NCBI GenBank assembly: GCA_934513685.1
Contig: CAKSWY010000001.1
Coordinates: forward strand, 62,001 to 126,000
Origin: an uncultured Oscillospiraceae bacterium
GTDB lineage: Bacteria; Bacillota; Clostridia; Oscillospirales; Ruminococcaceae
DNA length: 64,000 bases
Direction: 5' to 3'
Part shown: one piece after another, positions 26,341 to 35,084 of the stretch
How the letters are laid out: every line of letters starts with the position of its first letter
Position numbering within the stretch: the stretch's first letter is position 1
Notes under the pieces: generated by a model
What the model was told of the DNA's origin: nothing
The model's database searches: none
The model's input: the letters and a program-made list of their open reading frames with translations, nothing else
Program-made: the position numbers and the translations under genes

Positions 26341-27018
26341 ATGAGGCCGCCGAAGAAGGCGGCAAGCGGGGCGGTGAAGCACATGGACAAACGGCTGGAA
26401 CCCTACCGGGCACTGGTGCCCTTTCTCGGGCAGGCTCTCGGGCCGGATTATGAGGTGGCGCTGCACGATTTGACCAGCGAGACGGGGGCAGTGGCGGTGC
26501 TTGCCAATGGCGGGGTGACCGGCCAGAGCCTGGGGGCACCACTGTGCGGCATGGCACGGCGCTTTGTACAGGACGGGCTGTGGCGCACCCGGGAATTTGT
26601 GGCGGGCTATCAGGCCGAGAGCACGGCCAGGGGGCGGCTGCGGGCTTCGGCGCTGTTCATCCGGGACGGGGAAGAGCTGATCGGGATGCTGTGCCTCTAT
26701 TTTGATGCAGCCAAATACAGCCGGATGGCCCAGGAGCTGCTGGCCCTGTGCGGCCTGCATGAGGAAGGCGGCCGGGGCGCCGGGGCGGAACCCCTCACGG
26801 CCGCGCTGCCGGACACCGTGCGCGCCGCCGTGGAAGAGGTGACCGGCCGGGCCGGCCTGCCGCCGGAGCGGCTGACCATGGAGGAGAAGATCCGCATTGT
26901 GGAAACTCTGCATCGGGCGGGGCTGTTTTCCATGAAAGGGGCCGTCAGCGAGGTGGCGGCCCAGCTGGGGGCCTCGGAGGCGACGGTGTACCGCTATTTG
27001 AGCAAGCTGAAGGGATAG
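26341..27018 (+). CDS. YheO-like PAS/HTH transcriptional regulator
   Basis: 225-residue regulator. Residues ~15-130 match the YheO-like PAS domain (PF08348; EVALHDLTSETGAVAVLANG near 38-57). A C-terminal helix-turn-helix (about 170-225; KGAVSEVAAQLGASEATVYRYLSKLKG split around 198-224) binds DNA. Proteins of this type (for example DauR) control amino-acid catabolism genes, so it probably controls the divergent ridA-symporter pair. The start is uncertain: ATG 26341 has a weak ribosome site; ATG 26383 (MDKRLEPYRAL) fits family N-termini well and is a good alternative. Confidence 0.82.
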   Translation: MRPPKKAASGAVKHMDKRLEPYRALVPFLGQALGPDYEVALHDLTSETGAVAVLANGGVTGQSLGAPLCGMARRFVQDGLWRTREFVAGYQAESTARGRLRASALFIRDGEELIGMLCLYFDAAKYSRMAQELLALCGLHEEGGRGAGAEPLTAALPDTVRAAVEEVTGRAGLPPERLTMEEKIRIVETLHRAGLFSMKGAVSEVAAQLGASEATVYRYLSKLKG

Positions 27019-27076
27019 GTTGAAGCGTGCGTCTGGTTTTGATCAATCAAGAAAAACTTACGGAGAGGAGCTTATC

Positions 27077-27324
27077 GTGAAAAAGGAGACGATGACCTTG
27101 CTTTGCCTTTTCAGGGTGCTTTTCTGCGTTGGGTGCGGAAAAGCCGATCCGTCAAATGCAGCCATTGATTACGGTGCATCATCGGTTTATTCGAAGTAGA
27201 ATATGGATGCCGCAATTAAGGTCATAAAAAACAAATTCACTCGTTTGACGGCTGTGAGTTGCATAGTCTTTCCGAAATGTACGATGAGCGAAACGACAGG
27301 GGGCGGCTTTCCCGGAACAATTAG
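27077..27324 (+). pseudogene. Decayed DUF4829-like lipoprotein gene
   Basis: GTG at 27077 with AGAGGAG upstream opens a lipoprotein signal (MTLLCLFRVLFCVGCGK). The frame is then hit by an in-frame TAG (27197-27199) after SVYSK, continues as NMDAAIKVIKNKFT, and must slip at about 27241 to read FDGCELHSLSEMYDERND, stopping at 27322-27324. The joined text resembles the start of small DUF4829-type lipoproteins (YSxxDIxxAxxVVxxxFxxFxGCxLxxLxYDE), which then lack their second half. The three lesions argue for a dead gene. The family name is from memory and less certain than the decay. Confidence 0.6.
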
Positions 27325-27345
27325 ATTTGAATTGGAGGGTTCGGT

Positions 27346-27825
27346 TTGAAGAAGTTGCCAATGATTGTGATGATGTCTGCGCCGTATTTTCTGCTGGGGC
27401 TTTTTCTGACGGATGCAGCGGCGCTGCCCAGAGGAGGAATCGCGTTTGCGATCGTGATGCTTTTGGGCGCACTGTATGCATTTTATCTTGCCAAAACGGA
27501 TTGCAGCGGCCATCGGATCGTATTTTGGTGTATGGTGTTAAAGCTATGCAACGTTCCCGTGTTTCTGCTGATTTTCCTGGTTGCCGCAGGCTTTTTCGTT
27601 ATGATGCTTCCCTTGATCCCGTTTTTGGTTCTGTTTGATTATTTTCTCCTGTTGTCCACCTCCATGTATGGAATCAGCGGATTGTTGAAATGCGGGAAGG
27701 AGGGCCGCCTTTCGGGAAAAGCAGTGGCCATGAACATTGTTTTGCAATTCGTTTTTTGTGCCGATGTGCTGAGCGCCGTTTATTGCTGCCTTAAAACTCG
27801 AGAAAAGGCAGACTCAAACGAATAA
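27346..27825 (+). CDS. Small four-helix membrane protein, unknown
   Basis: 159 residues with four hydrophobic segments (about 5-22, 29-46, 60-100 as two, and 125-143) and short charged loops. No family recognised. The TTG start at 27346 follows GGAGGG (27334-27339) by six bases. The gene and the broken lipoprotein before it are less GC-rich and use more A/T-ending codons than their neighbours, which suggests acquisition as a unit. It ends before a perfect bidirectional terminator. Confidence 0.6.
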   Translation: MKKLPMIVMMSAPYFLLGLFLTDAAALPRGGIAFAIVMLLGALYAFYLAKTDCSGHRIVFWCMVLKLCNVPVFLLIFLVAAGFFVMMLPLIPFLVLFDYFLLLSTSMYGISGLLKCGKEGRLSGKAVAMNIVLQFVFCADVLSAVYCCLKTREKADSNE

Positions 27826-27860
27826 AACCGTCCCACCGAAACAGTTGGCACGATCATACA

Positions 27861-27895
27861 AAAAACCGCATGGGAGATCCTCCCATGCGGTTTTT
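27861..27895. terminator. Bidirectional terminator
   Basis: AAAAACCGCATGGGA pairs with TCCCATGCGGTTTTT around a short loop; A-run and T-run on either side, between convergent genes. Confidence 0.95.
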
Positions 27896-27923
27896 CACAT
27901 TCATTTTGAAACTTGTGGAAAAT

Positions 27924-29180
27924 TCAGCGCACCTGCCCGTTGCCGTGCACGATGAATTTGTAGCTGCACAGCTCGGCCAGGCCCATGGGGCCGCGGGCGT
28001 GGAGCTTCTGGGTGGAAATGCCCATCTCACAGCCCAGGCCGAACTCGCCGCCGTCGGTAAAGCGGGTGGAGGCGTTCACGTACACGGCCGCCGAGTCCAC
28101 CCGGGTGGTGAAGGCGCGGGCCGCGGCCTCGTCCGCCGTGACGATGGCCTCGCTGTGGCCGGTGGAGTGGGCAGCAATGTGGGCGATGGCGTCATCCACG
28201 CTGTCCACCACCTTCACAGCCAGAATGTAATCCAGAAACTCCGTGTCGAAATCTTCCGGCCCGGCGGGGGTGCCGGGAATGATCGCGGCGGCCCGCTCGT
28301 CCAGTCGAAGCTCCACCGGGTGGCGGCCCTTGGCGATTTGATCGTCCACCAGACGCTGGCGCAGCTTGGGCAAAAATTCACCGGCAATGGCCCGGTGGAC
28401 CAGACAGACTTCCTCGGCGTTACAGACGCTGGGGCGGCTGGTTTTGGCGTTCTCAATGATGTTCAGGGCCATGGCCTGGTCGGCCGCGGCATCCACATAA
28501 ACATGGCAGATGCCGGTGCCGGTCTGGATGCAGGGCACCTTGGCCTGCTCCACACAGGCGCGGATCAGCCCGGCCCCGCCCCGGGGAATGAGCAGATCCA
28601 CATAGCCCACGGCGGTCATCAGGGCCAGCGAGGAGGCGCGGGTGGTGTCCTCAATCAGGCACACGCCGTCCTCGGGCAGCCCGGCGGCGGCCAGCCCCTT
28701 GCGCAGGGCCGCCGTGATGGCGGCCGCACTGCGGTGGGCCTCTTTGCCGCAGCGCAGAACACAGGCGTTGCCACTTTTCACCGCCAGAGCGGCGGCGTCA
28801 CTGGTCACGTTGGGGCGGCTCTCGTAAATAATGGCTACCACGCCCATGGGCACAGCGGTTTTCTCCACCACAATGCCGTTGGGGCGCTCCACCCGGGCCA
28901 GCACCTTCCCAACCGGATCGGGCAGGGCGGCCACCTGGCGCATGCCCTCAGCCATGCCCTCCAGCCGGGCCTGGTTCAGAGCCAGCCGGTCCAGCATCAC
29001 CTCGCTGATGGTGCCCCGGGCGGCGTCCAGATCTTCCCGGTTGGCGGCCAGAATGGGGGCGGCATCGGCCAGCAGCGCATCGGCCATGGCCAGCAACGCC
29101 CGATTCTTCTGCGCGGTGCTGGCGGCAGTCAGCGCGGGTTTTGCCGCTTTAACGGCGATCAGCTGTTCCTGTGTGGTCAT
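27924..29180 (-). CDS. proA: Gamma-glutamyl phosphate reductase
   Basis: Second enzyme of proline synthesis: reduces gamma-glutamyl phosphate to glutamate semialdehyde with NADPH. 418 residues of the aldehyde-dehydrogenase fold. The catalytic Cys lies in TGTGICHVYVD (about 243-253), and YESRPNVTSDAAALAVKSGN (about 114-133) is a family signature. Its ATG overlaps the proB stop by four bases (ATGA), so the two are co-translated. Confidence 0.96.
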   Translation of the reverse strand: MTTQEQLIAVKAAKPALTAASTAQKNRALLAMADALLADAAPILAANREDLDAARGTISEVMLDRLALNQARLEGMAEGMRQVAALPDPVGKVLARVERPNGIVVEKTAVPMGVVAIIYESRPNVTSDAAALAVKSGNACVLRCGKEAHRSAAAITAALRKGLAAAGLPEDGVCLIEDTTRASSLALMTAVGYVDLLIPRGGAGLIRACVEQAKVPCIQTGTGICHVYVDAAADQAMALNIIENAKTSRPSVCNAEEVCLVHRAIAGEFLPKLRQRLVDDQIAKGRHPVELRLDERAAAIIPGTPAGPEDFDTEFLDYILAVKVVDSVDDAIAHIAAHSTGHSEAIVTADEAAARAFTTRVDSAAVYVNASTRFTDGGEFGLGCEMGISTQKLHARGPMGLAELCSYKFIVHGNGQVR

Positions 29181-29956
29181 TTGTCCGCCTCCTTGATGCC
29201 CAGAAACCGGGTGCCCACGGGCTTGCCTTCCACAATGGGGTACAGCAGCTCGGGATGGGAGCCGTTGGCGATGACCATGTCCACCCCGGCGCAGGTGGCG
29301 ATACGGGCAGCCTTCAGCTTGGTGGCCATGCCGCCGGTGCCGAACTCGCTGCCCTTGCCGCCGGCCAGGGCCACGATCTCCGGCGTCAGCTCCTCCACCA
29401 CGGGGATCAGCTTGGCGGTGGGGTCCTTGTGGGGGTCGGCGGTGAACAGGCCGTCAATGTCCGAAAGCAGCACCAGTAGGTCGGCCCCCACGCACTGGGC
29501 CACAATGGCGGAGAGGGTGTCGTTGTCGCCGATGACGATCTCATCGGTGGCGATGGTGTCGTTTTCGTTCAGGATGGGCAGCGCCCCCAGCTGAAGCAGC
29601 CGGTTGATGGTGTTCTCAAAGTTCTGGCGGCGCTCGGTGTGGTCAATGTCCGCGCCGGTCAGCAGAATCTGCGCCACGGTGTGGTTGTAACCGCCGAACA
29701 GCCGGTCGTAGGTGTACATCAGTTCGCACTGGCCCACGGCGGCAGCCGCCTGCTTGGTGGGGATGTCGGTGGGGCGCTTTTGCAGCGGCAGCTTGCCCAC
29801 GCCCATGCCGATGGCGCCGGAGGACACGAGGATCAGCTCATGCCCGGCGTTTTTCAGGTCACTGAGGGCCTTGACCAGCTCTTCCACATGGCGGATGTTC
29901 ATCATGCCGGTGGGATGGGCCAGGGTGGAGGTACCAACTTTAACAACAATACGCAT
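29177..29956 (-). CDS. proB: Glutamate 5-kinase (short form)
   Basis: First enzyme of proline synthesis; phosphorylates glutamate. 259 residues: only the amino-acid-kinase domain is present, without the C-terminal PUA domain of longer relatives. Seen: VVKVGTSTLAHP (about 4-15), LVSSGAIGMGVGKL (about 44-57), NENDTIATDE (about 134-143) and the ATP-loop FGTGGMATKLKAA (about 206-218). ATG 29956 follows AAAGGA. Proline feedback inhibition is usual for this family. Confidence 0.95.
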   Translation of the reverse strand: MRIVVKVGTSTLAHPTGMMNIRHVEELVKALSDLKNAGHELILVSSGAIGMGVGKLPLQKRPTDIPTKQAAAAVGQCELMYTYDRLFGGYNHTVAQILLTGADIDHTERRQNFENTINRLLQLGALPILNENDTIATDEIVIGDNDTLSAIVAQCVGADLLVLLSDIDGLFTADPHKDPTAKLIPVVEELTPEIVALAGGKGSEFGTGGMATKLKAARIATCAGVDMVIANGSHPELLYPIVEGKPVGTRFLGIKEADK

Positions 29957-29995
29957 GGTTCACACGTCCTTTCGTCCGCGGGCGGAATGCCCGGG

Positions 29996-30343
29996 TCAGC
30001 CAAACAGGCGGAAGTTCTTCAGGGTGTCGGAAAACTGGTTCAGGTTGTCGGCGGCCTGCCGCAGGCTTTCGGCGGTCTGGTTCAGACCGTTCATGTCCAG
30101 GTTGGCCAGCTGCTGGCTCAGCTGGCTGAGGGCGGAATTCAGGCTGTCCATATTCAGCTGGCCCAGAATCTCGGTCAGGCGGTTCAGCTGGCCGCCCAGC
30201 CGCACGGCCAGCACTACGGCGGCTACGGCGATCACCGCCAGCACAACGGCGAGAATGCGGCTCCAGGTCAGCTGGCGGCGCAGCAGGCGGTTGGTCTGGC
30301 GCGTTTCCTCCAGCAGCTGGGCCAGGGGTTCGTTGTCGTTCAC
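29996..30343 (-). CDS. Single-span membrane protein with coiled coil, unknown
   Basis: 115 residues: a short charged N-terminus, one membrane helix (about 29-48), then a long amphipathic helix rich in Leu, Asn and Gln (LSQQLANLDMNGLNQTAESL) that probably forms a coiled coil. No named family recognised. It starts at ATG 30343 after AAAGGAGG, 40 bp upstream of proB on the same strand, so it may be co-transcribed with proBA. Confidence 0.65.
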   Translation of the reverse strand: MNDNEPLAQLLEETRQTNRLLRRQLTWSRILAVVLAVIAVAAVVLAVRLGGQLNRLTEILGQLNMDSLNSALSQLSQQLANLDMNGLNQTAESLRQAADNLNQFSDTLKNFRLFG

Positions 30344-30406
30344 AGGCGGGGCCTCCTTTGCGTTGATTTATTTTGATTTATAAGGGTCATAAAATTGTTG
30401 GCTTGT

Positions 30407-31129
30407 TCACACCGTGGCTTTGGGCGGGTAGTAGCGGGCGCCGTAAATGGCGGTGCCCACCCGCACCATGGTGCTGCCTTCCAAAATGGCGGCGGCAAAA
30501 TCGTCGCTCATGCCCATGCTCAGAATGTCCAGCCGGGCGCGGGTGTAGCCCCGGCCCTGGGCCTGCTCAAACAGGGTGCGCATGGCAGCAAAGGCCCGGC
30601 GGGCATCGTCCTCGCTCAGGTCAGCGGGGGGGATGGCCATCAGGCCGCGCACCCGCAGGTTGGGCAGGGCCTCGGCGGCTTCCATCAGCGGCCACAGGGC
30701 TTCGGGGGCCACGCCACTCTTGCTAGCCTCGCCGCCGATGTTCACCTCCAGCAGAACGTCCTGGCACAGGTCCTGCTTGGCGGCTTCCTTCTGAATGGCC
30801 TTCAGCAGCCGGTCCGAATCCACCGACTGGATGAGGGCGGCCCGGCCCACGGTCTGCTTGACCTTGTTGGTCTGCAGGTGGCCGATCATGTGGGCCGGCT
30901 TTTGCAGGTAAGCGCCCGCGTCGGTCTTTTCCACCAGCTCCTGCACATGGTTTTCGCCGAACAGGTCAATGTCCAGCTGGGCGGAAAGGCGAACGGTGTC
31001 CGGCGTGCGGGTTTTGCTGGCGGCGCACAGCAGTACGTCGCCCTCCTTGCGCCCGGCTTTGGCCAGCGCATCGGCCATGCGGCTGCGCACGGCCTCCACG
31101 TTCTGGCGAAGAGTGGTCAGTTCATCCAT
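30407..31129 (-). CDS. YggS/PROSC family PLP-binding protein
   Basis: 240-residue single-domain PLP protein that maintains PLP and amino-acid homeostasis in the cytoplasm and has no firm enzymatic reaction. The PLP lysine is K39 (LLCAASKTRTPD); HMIGHLQTNKVK, SMGMSDDF and VRVGTAIYGAR are family signatures. The start ATG 31129 has AGGAGA upstream; a longer frame upstream is antisense to nothing useful and lacks homology. It sits 14 bp after the TIGR01440 gene and is likely co-transcribed. Confidence 0.93.
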   Translation of the reverse strand: MDELTTLRQNVEAVRSRMADALAKAGRKEGDVLLCAASKTRTPDTVRLSAQLDIDLFGENHVQELVEKTDAGAYLQKPAHMIGHLQTNKVKQTVGRAALIQSVDSDRLLKAIQKEAAKQDLCQDVLLEVNIGGEASKSGVAPEALWPLMEAAEALPNLRVRGLMAIPPADLSEDDARRAFAAMRTLFEQAQGRGYTRARLDILSMGMSDDFAAAILEGSTMVRVGTAIYGARYYPPKATV

Positions 31130-31143
31130 AAAATCGTCTCCTC

Positions 31144-31713
31144 TCAGCGCAGCTCCGGCTGGTAATGGGCGCGCTCGCCGCCGATGTACTTGGGGCGGCT
31201 GCGGCCGCACAGCAGGATGGCCTGGCCGATGTGGTCCAGGCTCAGGCGCACCGGCACGGCCACCGGGCGCAGATGCATCCCGATGAGGGTGCCGCCGATG
31301 TCCATACCGGCCCCGGCGCCGAAGGGAAGGGCCTCCACCGCGGCGGGATGCTCAAAGTTCTGCCAGCAGGTGGTGGCCCAGCTGCCGCCCGCGTGGGGCT
31401 GGGGCAGCACGTTGACCACCGGTGTGAAGGGGGGAAGGGCGGCTTTTTCCACAATGAGCGCCCGGTTCAGGTGCTCGCAGCATTGGGCGGCCAGCCACAG
31501 GCCGCGCTCTTTTACCAGGGGGGCAATGCCCGCGTAGACGGCGGCAGCCGCGTCCAGACTGCTGTTTTTGCCGATGTGGCCGCCCACGATCTCACTGGAA
31601 GAGCAGCCTACCACGAAAAAATCACCGGGGGCGGGGTTCGCAGCCTCCAACAGTTCCCGGGCAGCCTGCGCCGCCTGCTGGGCAACCAGATCAAAATCCA
31701 ATGTTTCTGACAT
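31144..31713 (-). CDS. TIGR01440/UPF0340 family protein
   Basis: 189-residue conserved protein of the YwlG (UPF0340, TIGR01440) family with no known function. Family landmarks: VGCSSSEIVGGHIGKNSS (about 34-51), QCCEHLNRAL (about 77-86) and DIGGTLIGMHLRPVAVPV (about 138-155). First gene of a two-gene unit with the YggS-type gene. A 7-bp inverted repeat (GCTATAC/GTATAGC, 31771-31790) covers a TATACT -10-like element upstream and could be an operator. Confidence 0.85.
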   Translation of the reverse strand: MSETLDFDLVAQQAAQAARELLEAANPAPGDFFVVGCSSSEIVGGHIGKNSSLDAAAAVYAGIAPLVKERGLWLAAQCCEHLNRALIVEKAALPPFTPVVNVLPQPHAGGSWATTCWQNFEHPAAVEALPFGAGAGMDIGGTLIGMHLRPVAVPVRLSLDHIGQAILLCGRSRPKYIGGERAHYQPELR

Positions 31714-31844
31714 ACAAATCCCTTCTTTGAGTAAGTTTCAGCGGCAGAACGGTGGGGTTGGCACGCCGCTGCTATACCCAAAAGTATAGCACAGACCGAG
31801 CAATTTTGGTAGCTAAAGTTCCGGGAGAAAACAGCCATTTAAAC

Positions 31845-31880
31845 GCAAAAAACGCAGAGAGCCGGGTTTGCTCTCTGCGC
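31845..31880 (-). terminator. Terminator of the DJ-1 gene
   Basis: Minus strand CGCAGAGAG pairs with CTCTCTGCG, followed by TTTTTT. Confidence 0.85.
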
Positions 31881-31910
31881 CTTTGCAAAAATTCCTGTAA
31901 AATGGCCCGC

Positions 31911-32462
31911 TTACCAATTGCAGCAGATGGCCTTGGCCACGGCCTCGGCGTTTTCGCGGCCGGTCAGCTGGGCAGCCAGCTCCAGCGCGAAGGGGATGGC
32001 ACTGCCCAGCGCCTCGCCGGTGGTGAAGTTGCCGCTGACCACCACGGGCTGTGCCGACTGGACCGCGCCGACCAAATTCTCCCGGCAGCTGGGGTAGCAC
32101 ACGGCCTCGCGGCCGTTCAGCAGGCCCAGTTTTGCCAGCACAGTGGGGGCGGCGCAGATGGCCGCAATCTTTTTGCCCTGTGCGGCCGCCGCCGTGACCA
32201 TGCGGGCCACCACCGGGCTTTCGCCCAGATGGGTGGTGCCGGGCTGGCCGCCGGGCAGCACCAGAAGGTCAAAGTCCGCCTCATTCAGTTCGGCGGCCAG
32301 TGCATCGGCCTCAAGGCCCACGCCGTGGGTGCTGCGCACCGTGCGGCTGCCGCTGATGGAGGCCGTGGTCACCTCAACGCCCGCCCGGCGCAGAACATCC
32401 ACCACGATGAGGGCTTCGCATTCTTCCAGGCCGTCCGCAAAAAATACACAGGCTTTGCTCAT
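31911..32462 (-). CDS. DJ-1/PfpI family protein
   Basis: 183-residue flavodoxin-like DJ-1 superfamily protein, close to YajL/ThiJ. The nucleophile-elbow Cys is in AAICAAPTVLAKLGLLNG (about C101), and the partner Glu is in FADGLEECEA (about 14-15). Relatives act as glyoxalase III, deglycase-like or redox-sensing proteins; the exact role is unresolved. ATG 32462 is preceded by AAAGGATG. Single gene with its own terminator. Confidence 0.88.
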   Translation of the reverse strand: MSKACVFFADGLEECEALIVVDVLRRAGVEVTTASISGSRTVRSTHGVGLEADALAAELNEADFDLLVLPGGQPGTTHLGESPVVARMVTAAAAQGKKIAAICAAPTVLAKLGLLNGREAVCYPSCRENLVGAVQSAQPVVVSGNFTTGEALGSAIPFALELAAQLTGRENAEAVAKAICCNW

Positions 32463-32590
32463 GTTCGTTCATCCTTTCCGTTTGGCGGGCGTGCGGGGCG
32501 GCCACCCGGGCCGGGTGCACGCCGCGTGCAGTGAAATACCGGTGAAAAAAGCGGACGGCCCTTTGGAAAGAACCGCCCGCCGTATTCCGC

Positions 32591-33427
32591 TCAGAAACCC
32601 AGAAGGATGCCCTGATCCTCGGCGTAGAACGAGGTCAGGCCGCTGCAGGGCAGCACGGTGACCTTGCTGGCGGGCCATTTGGCGCGGATGCCCGCGCTGA
32701 GCCGGTGCGCACCCTCGGAGTTGTTGCAGTGGCTGATGACCACCGGCCCGCCGATGAAGCCGCGCCGGTCCATTTCCTCCATCATAAAGGCCAGCATCTT
32801 GATCTCGCCCCGGGTTTTGTGCACCATGGCAATTTTGCCCTCATCGCTGGCAATGCCCACGGCGCGCATATTCAGCTTGCCGGCCATGAAGCCCACCAGC
32901 CGGTTCATGCGGCCGTTCTTGACCAGATTGTCAAAGTTTGCCAGGGCGAACAGCAGGGTGCGCTCGCTGCAATAGCGCTCGGCTTCGGCGCACACCTCTT
33001 CAAAGGGTACGCCCTCGCGGATCAGCTCGTTCACGTGCCACAGAATCAGGGCCAGCTCACCGCCGCAGGAGAGACTGTCCATCACATAAATTTTCTTTTC
33101 CGGGTGGCTTTCCAGAACCATGTCCCGGGCCACCATGGCGCTGTTGTAGCTGCCGGACAGGCTGCTGGTGATGGTGATGGCGAACACCTGATCTGCCAAC
33201 AGGAACTTTTCGGCCCATTCCTCCGGGGCGGGGCAGGCGGTGGAGGAGGGGCCGTTGTAGTTGGCCATGGCATCCAGCATGGCCTTGGTGTCCAGCATGG
33301 CGTTGTCCACATATTCCCGTTCGCCCATACGGATCTTCAACGGAACGGTGTAGAACGCAGTATCGGGGGCGAGATGGTCGATGGAGCGGATCTCACAGGT
33401 GGAATCGGAAACAAGTGCCCAGGTCAT
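32591..33427 (-). CDS. DegV family fatty-acid-binding protein
   Basis: 278-residue DegV/FakB-type protein. These bind a fatty acid and, with FakA kinase, present it for phosphorylation, feeding phospholipid synthesis. Seen: VSDSTCEI (about 6-13), TSSLSGSYNSA (about 95-105) and MDSLSCGGE (about 123-131). No fakA is in the window. ATG 33427 (GAGGG six bases upstream) is preferred to a TTG two codons earlier. A 6-bp inverted repeat lies in the leader. Confidence 0.9.
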   Translation of the reverse strand: MTWALVSDSTCEIRSIDHLAPDTAFYTVPLKIRMGEREYVDNAMLDTKAMLDAMANYNGPSSTACPAPEEWAEKFLLADQVFAITITSSLSGSYNSAMVARDMVLESHPEKKIYVMDSLSCGGELALILWHVNELIREGVPFEEVCAEAERYCSERTLLFALANFDNLVKNGRMNRLVGFMAGKLNMRAVGIASDEGKIAMVHKTRGEIKMLAFMMEEMDRRGFIGGPVVISHCNNSEGAHRLSAGIRAKWPASKVTVLPCSGLTSFYAEDQGILLGF

Positions 33428-33534
33428 ATGCAACCCTCGTTTTCATTGATTTTTGCCGCGGCCCCGGGCGTGCAGCCCGAAAGGGAAGCGAAATAAAGCG
33501 GAATCTGGTATTCAAAACCAGATGCGTTGCTTCC

Positions 33535-33563
33535 AGTATAGGCGCTGCGGGGCGGTTCGTCAA
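33535..33563 (-). promoter_or_regulatory. Promoter of degV
   Basis: Minus strand: -35 TTGACG (33558-33563), 17-bp spacer, -10 TATACT (33535-33540). TCTGGT-N7-ACCAGA (33504-33522) lies just downstream and may be an operator. With the SGNH promoter this describes the 376-bp gap 33428-33803. Confidence 0.8.
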
Positions 33564-33671
33564 GTAAAAACCATCGGCCGGGGAAAAACGCCAGAGAAAA
33601 CTGTGCCCTGGCCGGCCGGGAAGAAACGAAAAACCTTCATCTTTTTTCAGAAAGAACCGCCGGGCAACACC

Positions 33672-33700
33672 TTGCACCGGGGCCGGGGCAGCGATATAAT
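33672..33700 (+). promoter_or_regulatory. Promoter of the SGNH hydrolase gene
   Basis: -35 TTGCAC (33672-33677), 17-bp spacer, -10 TATAAT (33695-33700). Confidence 0.8.
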
Positions 33701-33803
33701 AATAAATGTATCGCAATCAAAACGGCCGCAAAAAATGCCCGGCGGCAGCCCGGCCTGCATTTTGGCACCGGGCACAGCGGCCCTTCGCATAGAGGAAAGT
33801 GAA

Positions 33804-34772
33804 ATGGCCAACTATCGTGAATTTTATGAAGAGACCCGGCGGCGCAAGCGCAAAGCAGCCCGGCGGCGCTTTGTGGCTGCCATTGTGGTGCTGGGCGTAG
33901 TGCTGGCAGCGGCGCTTTTGCTGGTGCGGTGCGGCAAGAAGGATGCGCCCGCCCCCGCCGCCACGGAGAAACCGCAGTCAATGGCCACCCCGGCCCCTCT
34001 GACGGCCCAGACCGGCCGGGAGGACGACGGCAGCTGGAACACCCGCGAGCCGGTGGAACAGACCATTGACGGGGAGATTCGCTCGGCGGATTACCGGATG
34101 CTGGCCCTGCCCGCCAACGGTACGGCAGACCCCAGCTACCTGAACGGCGTGACGTTCCTGGGCGACAGCCTGACCCAGGGCTTCCAGACCTACGCGGGGC
34201 TGGAGGCGAAGGACCGCTCGTATTTCTGCGCCTACAAGGGCATGGGCGTGAAGCAGGTGGTGGACGATGCCACCGTGAAGAATCTGGCGGGCGAGGAGCA
34301 GGTGCCCATGCAGGCCCTCATTGACAGCCAGCCGGACAATGTGTATGTGGAACTGGGCGTGAACACCCTGAACAACACTACCGATGAATCCTTCATTGCC
34401 TACTACGACCGGATGCTGGAGCGGCTGACCAGCGAGCTGCCCGACGGTGTGGGCATTTATGTGCAGGCCCTGCCCCCCATCCGGGAGGAGAAGCGCCTGC
34501 CCAACCAGATGAGCCTGACCAACGAGCGTTTCCGCCAGGTGAACGACCAGCTGGCAGTTCTGGCGGCCAAGTGGGGCGTGTACTTCCTGGACATTCAGGA
34601 GGCGCTGGTGGACGAAGAGGGCCAGATGCGCACCGAGTATCTGGGCAACTACGACTGCGTGCATATGTCCCCCGAGGGCTACCGAGTGTGGGAGAATTAC
34701 ATTCTGACCCACACGGTGTACAACCGCCGCAACACCTATGAGAACGGCAGCTCCTACTACATCGAGAGCTGA
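33804..34772 (+). CDS. Membrane-anchored SGNH/GDSL hydrolase
   Basis: 322 residues. A very basic cytoplasmic start (RRRKRKAARRR) is followed by one membrane helix (about 24-42), a Pro/Ala/Thr linker and an outer SGNH domain. Nucleophile S122 in FLGDSLTQGF, block-III GVNTLNN, and the catalytic D-x-x-H in DCVHMSPEGY are all visible. Likely an envelope esterase or O-deacetylase acting on cell-wall polymers; substrate unknown. ATG 33804 follows GAGGAAAG. Upstream in-frame codons lie in the promoter and are excluded. Confidence 0.83.
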   Translation: MANYREFYEETRRRKRKAARRRFVAAIVVLGVVLAAALLLVRCGKKDAPAPAATEKPQSMATPAPLTAQTGREDDGSWNTREPVEQTIDGEIRSADYRMLALPANGTADPSYLNGVTFLGDSLTQGFQTYAGLEAKDRSYFCAYKGMGVKQVVDDATVKNLAGEEQVPMQALIDSQPDNVYVELGVNTLNNTTDESFIAYYDRMLERLTSELPDGVGIYVQALPPIREEKRLPNQMSLTNERFRQVNDQLAVLAAKWGVYFLDIQEALVDEEGQMRTEYLGNYDCVHMSPEGYRVWENYILTHTVYNRRNTYENGSSYYIES

Positions 34773-34827
34773 CGGGCGGCTGGGGTTGGCGGCCATAGCC
34801 GCGCCCGGTTTGAGAGAAGCTGAACCC

Positions 34828-34878
34828 AAAAGCAGGCACAGCCTGAGCGGAAAACCGCCGGGCCGTGCCTGCTTTTTT
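34828..34878 (+). terminator. Terminator of the SGNH hydrolase gene
   Basis: AAAAGCAGGCAC pairs with GTGCCTGCTTTT over a structured loop, followed by T's. Confidence 0.85.
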
Positions 34879-35021
34879 GTGCGATGCACTGCGTGTTTAT
34901 GAGGCCCATGCGCTGATGCAGTGTGCGCATTTGCGCGGTCTTCTCTTTATGCAACAGGCAGCGCGGAAGTGCGCTTTAAAAGCAAACCATTTGCAATTCG
35001 TTGAAATAGCTGGGGCCAGAC

Positions 35022-35060
35022 AAAAAATGCGGTGTGCCGAAGGGCACACCGCATAATTTT
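35022..35060 (-). terminator. Terminator of fhs
   Basis: Minus strand ATGCGGTGTGCC-CTTC-GGCACACCGCAT followed by TTTTTT. Confidence 0.92.
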
Positions 35061-35084
35061 TGAAAACCTGGAAGTGCAGAAGCC

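Noticed and set aside
27019..27845. Insertion sequence or integron remnant at the less GC-rich patch
   Set aside because: No transposase fragment, terminal inverted repeats or target duplication could be seen.
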